This document shows, piece by piece, positions 34,482 to 44,595 of a stretch of DNA of 64,000 nucleotides. Both the position numbers and the translations under genes were made by a program. The notes beneath the pieces were generated by a model. It saw only the letters and a list, made by a program, of their open reading frames with translations, ran no database searches and was not told where the DNA came from. This DNA comes from Paenibacillus tyrphae (GTDB lineage Bacteria; Bacillota; Bacilli; Paenibacillales; NBRC-103111), in assembly GCF_000722545.1 (NCBI RefSeq), contig NZ_JNVM01000007.1, forward strand, positions 43,696 to 107,695, in the 5' to 3' direction. Within the stretch, counting starts at the first letter, position 1; each line of letters opens with the position of its first letter.

Positions 34482-35785
34482 ATGGTTGAGACAAATGGGA
34501 GTGCCAGCGGCTATCCCGTGAACGGCAGAGTGATTCTCCACATCGATATGAACGCGTTTTATTGCTCGGTGCATGAAGCGGTAGAGCCCGAAAAATACAA
34601 AGACAAGCCCATTGCGGTCGCCGGAAGCGTAGAACTGCGCAAGGGTATTATCGTTACTTGCTCCTATAAAGCGAGAGCGCGCGGAGTAAAGACGGGGATG
34701 CTAGTGCGGGAAGCCGATAAGCTTTGCCCCGGCTTAATCTTGATCCGCCCCGATTTTGACCTGTACAGGCAGTTTTCCAGACGGTTTATGAAGATCACCT
34801 ACGAATATTCGCCGCTCGTCGAAGCGGTGTCGATAGACGAATGCTACGTCGATATTACCGGCTCCAAAATGTTCGGAACTCCGCTCGAAATCGCCGAAAC
34901 GATTCAAAACCGGATCCGCGAGGAGCTTCTTCTGCCTTGTTCGATCGGGGTCGCGCCGAACAAGCTGCTGGCCAAAATGGCTTCGGATATGAAAAAGCCC
35001 AACGGCATCTCGGTGCTGCGTAAACGGGACGTACCGTCCGTGCTGTGGCCCCATCCGTGCGCTAATTTGTTCGGCATCGGCAAGAAGACCGCCGAAAAGC
35101 TGAAACGGCTGCAAATTCATACGCTCGGCCAGCTCGCCAATGCCGACGAGCGGCTGCTGAGCGACCGGTTCGGCGTGCTCGGTCCGGCATTGAAGCGAGC
35201 TGCCAATGGCGAGGACAATTCGCCGGTTAACCCAGATAAAGAGCAAAGCAAATCGATCGGCCATGCGACGACCTTGCCGGTTAATTATACGGACCGGTCC
35301 GACATTCACCGGGTGTTTCTGAATTTGTCCGACCAAGTCGGGCGGCGGCTGCGCCGGCAGGGCCTGGTTGCAGAGACGGTACAGATCTCGATACGCGATC
35401 CCGATATGAAGACGATCACGCGGGCCTCGAAGCTGCCCGAGCCTTCGGAAAGCGCGGACGACTTCTACCGGGTTGCCTGCCAATTGTTCGACGCCCATTG
35501 GAAGGAAGGGCTCCCGGTGCGTTTGCTCGGCGTAACGCTGCAGAATCTGACAGCCAAGCAAGAGCTTGCCGTACAGCTCGACTTGTTCAGCTACCAGAAG
35601 CAGCCTGTAAAGGAGAAGCTGAATCAGGCGATGGATGCGCTCCGCGACAAGTACGGCGAAGGCGTGATTCTGACTGCGGGGATGCTTGGCGACGATCCTT
35701 CCACGCTCATCCGCAACACCAAGAGGCGCGGCACGTCGCTGCAAATGGATCATCTTCGGTTAAAAGGATTGGAGGATGACGATTA

Positions 35786-35789
<4 letters not shown>
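34482..35789 (+). CDS. dinB: DNA polymerase IV
   Basis: A 435-residue Y-family translesion polymerase. ILHIDMNAFYCSV carries the first catalytic Asp and EAVSIDECYVDITG the Asp-Glu pair. NKLLAKMASDMKKPNG and the helix-hairpin-helix FGIGKKTAEKLKRLQI follow, then the little-finger domain. QLDLF about residue 390 is a beta-clamp binding motif. The ATG at 34482 follows GGGAGG by eight bases. No LexA operator was recognised upstream. The stop overlaps the mobB start. Confidence 0.95.
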
Positions 35790-36624
<835 letters not shown>

Positions 36625-36650
36625 TACTCCGAGTACCTATAGCTTCATAG

Positions 36651-36687
36651 CAAAGAGCCTGTTTCCTCCGTGGAAGCAGGCTTTTTT
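36651..36687 (+). terminator. terminator after fer
   Basis: AGAGCCTG...CAGGCTTT with an inner TTCC/GGAA helix, followed by six T. Confidence 0.88.
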
Positions 36688-36777
36688 CGCTCCGGCCTGA
36701 CTTGAAATAAATAACTTCGTATCGGCATTTTATGGTAAGATGTTAGCGGAAACTGCAAGAAAAACAGGGGGCTTTTC

Positions 36778-38601
36778 ATGAGAAAGGGATGGAGAAAGAT
36801 CGGCGTTATCGCTGCGGGCAATGCGGTTATCGTGCTGCTGTGCGTCGTGCTTTTGACAACCGGGGCGCTTAAGGTATTATCCGACAGTTTATACGATTTC
36901 AACGTGAAGCAAACCATGACTCAAGCCCCGCACGAGGATATTGTCGTCATCGGCATCGATTCCGCCTCCATTCAGGAAGTAGGGCCTTACCCGTGGGACC
37001 GCAAAGTATACGCGGAGCTGATCAAACAGCTTGAAAGCGCAGGCGTCAAAGCGATCGGCTTCGATATCGAGTTATACTCCGAAAGCGACAAGCCGGAAAG
37101 CGACCGGGCGCTGGCCGACGAATTGGCCAAACACAACAACATCGTCATTCCATCCCATGCGAATCTGGAAGATAAATTCGACCGGTCGATGAAGGTGAAG
37201 GCAGGAGAGCTGCTGACTGCCCGCTCGATAACGGAACCGATCCTGGCCTTCCGCCAGTCGGTTGGAAAATCGCATATCAATGCGGCTTACGACAGCGACG
37301 GCGTCATTCGCTCCAATTGGCTGCAGATCGATTCGCCCCGAGGGGTATATCCGTCGTTTGGGCTTGCGATGGCGCAGCTTGCCGGAGTCGATGTGAGCCG
37401 GTATCTGAACCTGCCTGTATTGGACGGCCGTCCCAAGTCGGAAATGCTGATCCGCTGGGATGCGAAGGAATTCGATTTCGAAACGATTCCGTTCGCCAAG
37501 GTGCTGAAGGGCGGCGTGCCGCCTCAGACGTTCAAAGACCGGCTTGTGCTTGTCGGCTATACGGCTCCCGGCTCGGACGAGGGCGTTACCCCGGTGGAGA
37601 AGCACATGCACCTGGTGTATGCGCATGCGAATATTTTAAATCAGATTTTAAAGCAGCAGGTCGTGCTGCCCGTAGATAAGCGGATCGATTTTGCGCTTAC
37701 GCTTCTCGTCGTTCTGCTGCTCGGGTGGGTGACTTGGCGGCTGCGGGCCATTAGCGGAGCGGTATTTGCGCTAGTGGTCGTCGTTCTTCTGTTCGTCGGA
37801 CAGTACGAGTATTTCGCGGCCTACTCGCAGTATTTGGACATTGTCGATGCGGTGGCTTGCGGGCTCCTTGCTTATTTTGGCAATTTGTCCATGAAAACGT
37901 ATTTTGAGACGAAGCAAAAAAATTACATTACCAAGCAGTTCGGACGTTATATTTCTCCCGACCTTGTTAAAGAGATTGCGAGCAGCGAGCAGGAAATTCA
38001 GCTCGGGGGGATCAGCAAGGAACTAACCGTTCTGTTCCTCGACGTCCGCGGGTTTACCCCGCTGTCCGAGAAGCTGAAGCCCGAAGAAGTGGTCGACTTC
38101 TTGAATATGATGTTTAACTTAATTACGGAGCGGGCCCTCGAAAACCGCGGCACGATCGACAAATTTATCGGGGATGCGGCGATGATCCTGTACAATGCTC
38201 CGCTGGACGTGCCCAATCATCCGTATTATGCGGTCAAAACCGCCTATGAAATTCAGAAGGGGATGGAGAACGTACGCGCCGAGGTGTTGGAGAAATACGG
38301 CGTCTCGATCAGCATAGGCATCGGCATCAACACCGGTGATGTCGTGGTCGGCAATATCGGGTCATATTTGCGGGTTGACTATACGGCGATTGGCGACAAC
38401 GTGAATACGGCCGCCCGCATCGAGTCCAATACGCAGCCGAATCAGATCCTTGTGTCCGAAGCGACTTACGAGCTGACGAAGCATGCTTTCGATTATCAAT
38501 TTGCCGGGGAGAAGCTAATGAAAGGCAAGAGCGTTCCGCTCAAGCTTTTTGAAGTGATGGGAATGAAAGACGTTCCGGCTTCATTTGACGAAATTCGTTG
38601 A
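36778..38601 (+). CDS. CHASE2-domain adenylate/guanylate cyclase
   Basis: A 607-residue membrane-bound class III nucleotide cyclase. One N-terminal helix precedes an extracytoplasmic CHASE2 sensor (about residues 30-300; DIVVIGIDSASIQEVGPYPW, LVLVGYTAPGSDEGVTP). Three helices (about 305-375) follow, then the cyclase domain. Metal-binding Asp residues lie in VLFLDVRGFTPLS and in DKFIGDAAMILYNAP. The Lys of DKFIGD and the Asp of VDYTAIGD fit ATP as substrate, so cAMP is likely. NTAARIES is the conserved Arg region. The ATG is about eight bases after a GGGGGC run. The next gene encodes a FecR-domain protein, a known companion of CHASE2 proteins. Confidence 0.93.
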   Translation: MRKGWRKIGVIAAGNAVIVLLCVVLLTTGALKVLSDSLYDFNVKQTMTQAPHEDIVVIGIDSASIQEVGPYPWDRKVYAELIKQLESAGVKAIGFDIELYSESDKPESDRALADELAKHNNIVIPSHANLEDKFDRSMKVKAGELLTARSITEPILAFRQSVGKSHINAAYDSDGVIRSNWLQIDSPRGVYPSFGLAMAQLAGVDVSRYLNLPVLDGRPKSEMLIRWDAKEFDFETIPFAKVLKGGVPPQTFKDRLVLVGYTAPGSDEGVTPVEKHMHLVYAHANILNQILKQQVVLPVDKRIDFALTLLVVLLLGWVTWRLRAISGAVFALVVVVLLFVGQYEYFAAYSQYLDIVDAVACGLLAYFGNLSMKTYFETKQKNYITKQFGRYISPDLVKEIASSEQEIQLGGISKELTVLFLDVRGFTPLSEKLKPEEVVDFLNMMFNLITERALENRGTIDKFIGDAAMILYNAPLDVPNHPYYAVKTAYEIQKGMENVRAEVLEKYGVSISIGIGINTGDVVVGNIGSYLRVDYTAIGDNVNTAARIESNTQPNQILVSEATYELTKHAFDYQFAGEKLMKGKSVPLKLFEVMGMKDVPASFDEIR

Positions 38602-38663
38602 ATAATACCGTTTCTCACCTTACAATATGAGTAGATTTTTTGATTCCGGAGAGGGGTTTTGTT

Positions 38664-40763
38664 GTGGCGAACGCAGTGCGGATCAATAGACAGAAGCGGA
38701 AGCCGGCTTTGGCTTGGGTGCTTGTTTTCGCTATGTTGTTTCAAGGGGTAGCCGCTTTAGCTCTCGCAAGCCCGGCGAATGCCAAATCATCCCGGTCGGC
38801 GGCTGTCGTTGAAGTAACGGGAGATGTAGCGTACAAGAAATCTGGCGGCTCGCGGTCCTATGCGGTGTACCAGGACTTGAATTTGAATCAGGGCGATTCG
38901 ATCGTGACCGGTCCGTCCTCCTCAGTCGTGCTGCGGATCGTGGACCGCGAAGACGAGATTACGATCGGTGAAAATTCCGAAGTATACATATCCGATTTAG
39001 TTGAAAAAAACGGCGGCAAGAAAACCAAGGTGAAATCCTGGGCCGGCAGTTTATGGGCGAAAGTCAAGTCTCTGATTGGCTCGGAGGAGGAGTTCGAGAT
39101 TGAGACGCCGACGGCGGTTATGGGCGTCAGGGGAACGAACTTCATGACGTCCGTCAATTGGAAGACAGGGGAAACGACGATGGCCGTGGCGGCTGGAATC
39201 GTCTCCACTTCGGAAGCTGATTCCGCTGCGGATCATAAGCAGACCCGGAGTGCAGAAGGCGTGTCGGTGTACCCGGCTCAGCAGGTGGCGGTCAGCACCT
39301 CCGGATCGAGTAAGGACCTGAGAGCGCAAGCGGAGTATGCCGACCCTAAAGTATTGGCTGAGGTTCTGGATAAAAAAGTACTTGAAAGCTTTATCAAGAA
39401 TATCGGGGACATCCAAAAAGAACAAGATAAAATTAAAGCGCAGCTTAAGGAAAATCTGGATAAAGGCGTAGGAAAACCGGACGAGAGCTCGATTCTGAAA
39501 ATCAGTACGCCGGCAGATCTGGAAGCCGTCACAACCAATTTCGACCGGTTTCTGTCCCTGCTGGCCAAATCGGCCGTAGACGCAGGGAAACTGACTCAAA
39601 AAGCTGTGGACGAAGCCAATGCGAGCATGGCCGACGCCTCAAGAAAGCTTGATATTCACAATCCTCCTGCCCTGGATAAAAATGCAGGCATCGATCCGGA
39701 AGTGGAGCAGTTAAAGAAACAGGCGGAGCCAAAAAATACCGCATATGAGCAGGAGCAAAGAGAGCTTCGCGATAATCAGGCAAAGCTTGCGGCTTTGCTG
39801 GATCGTATTGAAGCCGACAGGCAGCGAATTCAAGACCAGAACCAAAAAGCCGTTGCAGAAGCGGATCGAAAGGCAACGGATCAATATACGAGCACGCTTA
39901 GTGCGGACGACAAGAAACAATTCGAGGAGAGCCAAAGGAAAAACACCAATCAGCCTGCGCCCGATTCATCCTCCCGTCCGACTTCGCCTCCCGCCGATTC
40001 CGGGAGCGACAGCGGTTCGGGCGGCGGTTCCACGGACGATCGTCCTTCCGCTCCCGTGCTGATCAGCCCGACAGCGGAAGCGACGGTGCGGAATCCAGTG
40101 CAAATTAAATTGAAAGCCGCTGCCGGGACAACGGTCCGTGTGCTGAACGGCACAGAGGAAGTCGGACGCGCGGACGGACAGGGAGATAGCGAAGTCACCG
40201 TTACGCTTCGGACGCTGCAGCCCGGAACTTACAATTTAACGACGCAAGCTTTCCGCGATTCCGCTGCAAGCGTTCCGGTTTCGATTCCGCCGATTCATAT
40301 TTTGGGAGTAGGTCTGGCGCAAGTCGGCGGCATCAAGGACGGGAAGATCAACCTGGCGTTGACGATGAAAGGCTTTACACCTGCTGCGCCGTTCTATTCC
40401 GTCGAAGCACATCTGATTTATGGCAAGGCGGCGCTGGACTACAGAGGTCCGGCAAATCTGACGTCCGTTCCGGGCACCGTATTCTACGGCTCTCAAACGG
40501 CAGAGACGCTTCGCCAGGTAAGCGACGCCTCCAAGAGCGAATTGATCTACGCGGCGACAGCCTTTGAAACGCAAGGCTCCGGCGCAATAAAGCCGATTCA
40601 ATTAAGCGGAGATACTTTGCTCGTAAACGTACCTTTATCGGTTGTCGATTCGGCCGCCGGTTCCGCCAAGGTTGATCTGGGCTATATCAAAATCATCGAC
40701 AAACAAGGGAATACGGTATACGAAAGCAGAGACATTCAATCGATTAGCGTCGGCACGAAGTAA
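38664..40763 (+). CDS. secreted FecR-domain protein
   Basis: A 699-residue protein with an N-terminal basic region and signal segment (ALAWVLVFAMLFQGVAALALASPANA). A FecR domain follows (about residues 45-190) with DSIVTGPSSSVVLRI and the signature PTAVMGVRGTNFMTSV. The centre is a long charged helical region (about 250-420). A Ser/Pro/Gly-rich linker (SSRPTSPPADSGSDSGSGGG) then leads to Ig-like beta domains at the C-terminus (SAPVLISPTAEATVRNPV). The GTG at 38664 follows GGAGAGGGG. Here FecR is not the anti-sigma regulator type: it is exported and sits beside a CHASE2 sensor, so an extracellular sensing or scaffold role is likely. Confidence 0.87.
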   Translation: MANAVRINRQKRKPALAWVLVFAMLFQGVAALALASPANAKSSRSAAVVEVTGDVAYKKSGGSRSYAVYQDLNLNQGDSIVTGPSSSVVLRIVDREDEITIGENSEVYISDLVEKNGGKKTKVKSWAGSLWAKVKSLIGSEEEFEIETPTAVMGVRGTNFMTSVNWKTGETTMAVAAGIVSTSEADSAADHKQTRSAEGVSVYPAQQVAVSTSGSSKDLRAQAEYADPKVLAEVLDKKVLESFIKNIGDIQKEQDKIKAQLKENLDKGVGKPDESSILKISTPADLEAVTTNFDRFLSLLAKSAVDAGKLTQKAVDEANASMADASRKLDIHNPPALDKNAGIDPEVEQLKKQAEPKNTAYEQEQRELRDNQAKLAALLDRIEADRQRIQDQNQKAVAEADRKATDQYTSTLSADDKKQFEESQRKNTNQPAPDSSSRPTSPPADSGSDSGSGGGSTDDRPSAPVLISPTAEATVRNPVQIKLKAAAGTTVRVLNGTEEVGRADGQGDSEVTVTLRTLQPGTYNLTTQAFRDSAASVPVSIPPIHILGVGLAQVGGIKDGKINLALTMKGFTPAAPFYSVEAHLIYGKAALDYRGPANLTSVPGTVFYGSQTAETLRQVSDASKSELIYAATAFETQGSGAIKPIQLSGDTLLVNVPLSVVDSAAGSAKVDLGYIKIIDKQGNTVYESRDIQSISVGTK

Positions 40764-40790
40764 GGTGCAGGGTACGGGAAGGAGCAGGCT

Positions 40791-42392
40791 ATGAAGAAAG
40801 CAACGAAACGAATCGCCGTGTCGCTTCTGATGTCCGCCATGATTGGCGCATCGAGCGCACAAGCCGCTGCTTGGTCGAAGGACGCCCTGCGGGGCGAGAA
40901 CGGGCAGCCGTTAACGGAGATGACGACATTGGCCGGAAACGGCGGCTTGGGGAGTGCGGACGGAGCGGGCGCGTCCGCTTCCTTCCGGATGCCGGGAGGA
41001 TTGACCGTATTGAAGGACGGTACGGTGCTGGTTTCGGATTCCCGAAACCAACTAATCCGCAAGCTGTCCCAGGGGATAGTCAGCACCTTCGCTGGCGCAG
41101 CCTATAAACAGGACGGCAAAGGCTTCCCTGTCGGCGATCTATTGGACGGGAAGAGTGATGCCTCGCTTTTCAACGAGCCTCAAGGACTTGCGACTGACGC
41201 CAACGACAACGTATACGTAGCCGATTCGGGAAATCATGCGATCCGTAAAATCGATACCGCCGGTCAGGTGAGCACCGTCGCCGGAAGCGGGCTGCTCGGA
41301 AGAAAGGACGGCAAAGGGAAGGATGCTTTGTTCTATCGTCCGACGGATGTGGTCGTCGCAGCCGACGGTACCTTGTACGTGGCGGACTCGCTCAATCATG
41401 CGATCCGAAGCATATCGCCTTCGGGCGAAGTCAAGACGCTGAATGCCTTATCGTCCCGCGTCGTAGAATTGTTCCCCGGACAAGTATCGCCCGCGGGGGA
41501 TTTTGCCGACGGGGATTTGAAAAGCGCCAAGTTTAACGAGCCGACCGCTCTTGTGCTGGACGCCAAAGGAAATTTGATCGTAAGCGATTCCGGGAACCAG
41601 CGCATCCGATACATCGATTTGCAGACGGGGAAGGTAACGACGCTGGCGGGCGGAGGTCAGGCGGCAGCGAACAAAGAGCTGCACGTTTCGGGCGGCTTCG
41701 CCGATGGGAGCGCGTCGGATGCGAGATTTAATTTTCCGATGGGTCTTGCCTTGACGGAGGAAGGCGGACTTGTCATTGCCGACAGTCAGAACCATGCGAT
41801 TCGTTACTTGCTGGATGGGCAAGTCAGCACCATCGCCGGGGCATCCGACCGTACAACCGGAAATGTTGACGGTATAGAAGGAAGTGCTGCGCTTCATCGT
41901 CCGATGGATATCGGAGTTCGTGCCGATGGATCGATACTGGTGGCTGACACCTACAACAACAAGCTTCGCGAAGTCAGTCTGTATCGGTTGCCGGACGGTC
42001 TTCCGAAAGATGGCGCCGTCAAAGTCGTCGTGGACCGGAAGCAAATTGCGTTCGAGGCCCAACCGGAGATCGTCAACGGTAGAACGATGGTTCCGATCCG
42101 GGCCATTACTCAAGCGCTTGATTATAAAGTGACGTTCGACAATGCGGCCCGGGCCGTGCAGCTCGTCAAGGACGGCGAGACGATCGAGCTGTATATCGGA
42201 AAGACCGGGATCAAGCGGTCGGTCCCCGGACAGGAGGCTACCGTCAAGCCGACGGATGTCGAGCCGTATATTTCGCAAAATCTCACCTTTGTCCCGGTAC
42301 GTTTCTTTGCGGAAGAAATCGGAATGGACGTTCAGTGGGACGAGGCGACACGTACGGCGATTGTGCGCAGCAAAACGAAATTATCAAAGTAA
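40791..42392 (+). CDS. secreted NHL-repeat protein with copper amine oxidase N-terminal-like domain
   Basis: A 533-residue exported protein: signal peptide (VSLLMSAMIGASSAQA), then about five NHL beta-propeller blades (for example ASLFNEPQGLATDANDNVYVADSGNHAIRK, each with ADSxNHAIR). A C-terminal Copper_amine_oxN domain (PEIVNGRTMVPIRAITQAL to VRSKTKLSK) follows. In Paenibacillus this last domain occurs on many wall-associated proteins and binds no known copper. The ATG follows GGGAAGGAG, 27 bases after the FecR gene. Probably co-transcribed with it and the cyclase. Confidence 0.9.
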   Translation: MKKATKRIAVSLLMSAMIGASSAQAAAWSKDALRGENGQPLTEMTTLAGNGGLGSADGAGASASFRMPGGLTVLKDGTVLVSDSRNQLIRKLSQGIVSTFAGAAYKQDGKGFPVGDLLDGKSDASLFNEPQGLATDANDNVYVADSGNHAIRKIDTAGQVSTVAGSGLLGRKDGKGKDALFYRPTDVVVAADGTLYVADSLNHAIRSISPSGEVKTLNALSSRVVELFPGQVSPAGDFADGDLKSAKFNEPTALVLDAKGNLIVSDSGNQRIRYIDLQTGKVTTLAGGGQAAANKELHVSGGFADGSASDARFNFPMGLALTEEGGLVIADSQNHAIRYLLDGQVSTIAGASDRTTGNVDGIEGSAALHRPMDIGVRADGSILVADTYNNKLREVSLYRLPDGLPKDGAVKVVVDRKQIAFEAQPEIVNGRTMVPIRAITQALDYKVTFDNAARAVQLVKDGETIELYIGKTGIKRSVPGQEATVKPTDVEPYISQNLTFVPVRFFAEEIGMDVQWDEATRTAIVRSKTKLSK

Positions 42393-42412
42393 TATTCAAT
42401 CTCGACAAAATG

Positions 42413-42464
42413 AGACCTATTCCGAGGAAAGCTCTTAGGGGGCACTTCTCTGGATAGGTCTTTT
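42413..42464 (+). terminator. terminator after the NHL gene
   Basis: AGACCTATTCC...GGATAGGTCT, a ten-pair stem with one bulge around a long loop, followed by TTTTC. Confidence 0.8.
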
Positions 42465-42575
42465 CGACTATGTTTACAGCTGAAGAAACGGTGCGGCTAG
42501 CGACGCAAGAGTATTAAGAAAAGCGCTTCTCCCGCCGATATAGTTTGCAGGAAGGCGGAAAGAGAGGGGCGTCCC

Positions 42576-44024
42576 GTGAAACCGAAAGATTCGAAGGATT
42601 CGGAAGAACAGCTTCAGCTCTTTTTCAAACAGGATCCGTTTTATTTAAAAAAATACGTCAAAGAGCATCCGAACAATAAAATGGCGTGGTACTTGCTCGG
42701 ACGCGATTATGAAGCGCAGGGGAAAAAGGGAAAAGCGCTATACTGTTACGCGCAGGCTGGAGAAGTCTATGAAGCGTATGAGAATCAGAAGGTGGATCTG
42801 CCTCCTGAAGAAATCGAACCGATCCATCGCTGGGGAACGGAACGTCAAAAGAGAAGACGGAAGCGGCTCGTTCGCCTGATGGCCGCCGGTCTGCTGGCCT
42901 TTGCCGGTGTGTTGTTTGCCCCGGAGCTGGAACGTATGCTCGAGAAGACGGAAGAAAGCGCCCGCGCTCCGGTCATCGTTCTGCCGGAAGGAATGACGTC
43001 CTCCGAGCTGCAGGAAACGAAAGTGTATTATTTGGCCGGCGAGAAGAGTCAAGCGAATGTCGGCGCGGCGCTGCAAGAGATGCTGCTGCGGGAAAGAATC
43101 AGCAGCTACGCGATTCTGGCCCGGGGGATTCCGCTCGACGGGACCGCTTGGATCAGTTGGCTGAAGAAGCCGGAGACGCTGCTTTCCGTCGAAGCAAAAG
43201 CAAATGCGGCGCAGCAGCAGATCGATTATCATGACGCGGCTGCTTGCAGCTGCCAGCCAAGCGATCCGCAGAAGGCGGATCGCATTGTGGCCGCTTGGAT
43301 GACGAAGCAGGAGCAGGATCTCGTGCTGCGCTCCGCCGTTGCGGCTTATATCCGGCGTACGGGGCAAGCGCCGGCGCAGGCTTCGCAGCTGACGGAAGCG
43401 TACCCGAACAACGTGCTGCCGGGGCTGACTCCCTATATGAAGGAAACGTTCGACCGAGACAAGGAAGCTTTGGCTGCGGAGTTGAGCGCATGGCTCAAGC
43501 AAGCCGGGGCGCAGCCTGCGGCTCTTGATGGAAATCCCGTCCCGCCCGGAACGGGACAGGGTAGTTTGACCAAGCCATTAACCGAACCAATGCGGATTAT
43601 TGTCGATAAGCAGGCTCACCGGCTGTCGGTCGTCAGCGGCAACATCGTCGTCCGTAATTTTCCGGTAGGCTTGGGAGCCGAACGAACACCGGAGGGCAGC
43701 TTCGTCATCTCGGAAAAGGTGCGCAATCCGAACGGGAAGTCGAACGGAGAGTTCGGGAGCCGGGGGATGACGCTGTCCGATACGAATTATGCGATTCACG
43801 GAACGAACCGGCCGTCCAGTATCGGCAAGGACGAGTCGCTAGGCTGCATCCGTATGGCTAAGGAGGATGTGGAGGAGTTGTTCGATCTGGTGCCGCTCGG
43901 AACGAGCGTGACGATCGGCAAGGGCGCGCTCTCCAAGGAGGAATCGCGGAGCCCCGAACCGTACGGGGTGACGCCGCAAAGCGTCGACACGAATCCGGGG
44001 AAGAAGTACAACTGGTTGAATTAG
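42576..44024 (+). CDS. L,D-transpeptidase (YkuD) with N-terminal TPR-like region
   Basis: A 482-residue membrane protein. Residues 1-60 form a TPR-like pair in the cytoplasm (NKMAWYLLGRDYEAQGKKGKALYCYAQAG). A basic RQKRRRKRLVR precedes one membrane helix (LMAAGLLAFAGVLFAP). A helical linker follows, then the YkuD domain (about 340-450) with HGTNRPSSIGKDESLGCIRM, holding the catalytic His and Cys. Such enzymes cross-link peptidoglycan through 3-3 bonds. The GTG at 42576 follows AGAGAGGGG. A TPR on the cytoplasmic side of an L,D-transpeptidase is unusual and might tether it to a complex. Confidence 0.9.
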   Translation: MKPKDSKDSEEQLQLFFKQDPFYLKKYVKEHPNNKMAWYLLGRDYEAQGKKGKALYCYAQAGEVYEAYENQKVDLPPEEIEPIHRWGTERQKRRRKRLVRLMAAGLLAFAGVLFAPELERMLEKTEESARAPVIVLPEGMTSSELQETKVYYLAGEKSQANVGAALQEMLLRERISSYAILARGIPLDGTAWISWLKKPETLLSVEAKANAAQQQIDYHDAAACSCQPSDPQKADRIVAAWMTKQEQDLVLRSAVAAYIRRTGQAPAQASQLTEAYPNNVLPGLTPYMKETFDRDKEALAAELSAWLKQAGAQPAALDGNPVPPGTGQGSLTKPLTEPMRIIVDKQAHRLSVVSGNIVVRNFPVGLGAERTPEGSFVISEKVRNPNGKSNGEFGSRGMTLSDTNYAIHGTNRPSSIGKDESLGCIRMAKEDVEELFDLVPLGTSVTIGKGALSKEESRSPEPYGVTPQSVDTNPGKKYNWLN

Positions 44025-44062
44025 GGAGCTTGGTCGTCCAAGTCAGCTATGGCTTCAGCACG

Positions 44063-44221
44063 AAAAGCATCACCTTGATAGTCGGTGGAGTATGCCCTTA
44101 CGGCCGCTCTTGAAACTCGTGATATTTAGATTCGAATTAGCGGTATTATCACGAATTTCAAAGGCGGGCAGCGCAAGCGCTTCCTACAGGGCATACTCCA
44201 CCTGTTTACCGGTGATATTTT
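44063..44221. repeat. large imperfect inverted repeat, 159 bp
   Basis: Outer arms AAAAGCATCACC (44063-44074) and GGTGATATTTT (44211-44221) pair with one small bulge. GGTGGAGTATGCCCT (44084-44098) is the exact reverse complement of AGGGCATACTCCACC (44188-44202). TTGAAACTCGTGATA (44110-44124) pairs with TATCACGAATTTCAA (44147-44161) with one mismatch. The right arm has extra sequence including GCGCAAGCGC. The element lies between two genes and could be a MITE-like sequence or a structured RNA. Confidence 0.8.
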
Positions 44222-44294
44222 CAAAAGACTTCTGCCACAGCCTTTGTCGGAAGACCAAGCTCTTGTGCGAGAGGATAGAAAACGCTAACAAGCC

Positions 44295-44432
44295 CTAATG
44301 GTTAAAAATTAGCAGAACAATCATGCCGAGTATGACGGCGCCGAAGATGGAGCTGACCCACACGATCAGTTTCTTATTAGGCTCATCCTTTGTTTTCCGC
44401 TGCGCATAGGGGGATATTTTCTTTTTTTGCAT
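44295..44432 (-). CDS. small membrane protein, 45 aa
   Basis: Basic N-terminus (MQKKKISPYAQRKTKDEPNK) followed by one hydrophobic helix (LIVWVSSIFGAVILGMIVLL) and INFNH-like end (LIFNH). It is a typical single-span Bacillales miniprotein. The ATG at 44432 has only GAGG four bases upstream, so the start is somewhat uncertain. No named family recognised. It lies next to the large inverted repeat and divergent from pyrD. Confidence 0.65.
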   Translation of the reverse strand: MQKKKISPYAQRKTKDEPNKKLIVWVSSIFGAVILGMIVLLIFNH

Positions 44433-44595
44433 AGACCTCAGCCCTGCCTTTTTGTTGGATTAAGCATATTTTAACATAATGTATTGTTTTAAGTCGTATG
44501 GATTTTGTGACTTGTCCCCTTTATTTTTGTTTCGTAAAGCGCTAAACTGTCAAAAGAGACTAACGAAGAGACACGTGCGGGGAGAGGACAGAAGC

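Noticed and set aside
44092..44298. 68-codon plus-strand frame over the inverted repeat
   Set aside because: It lies inside the repeat arms and lacks a start site; its composition does not look like protein.
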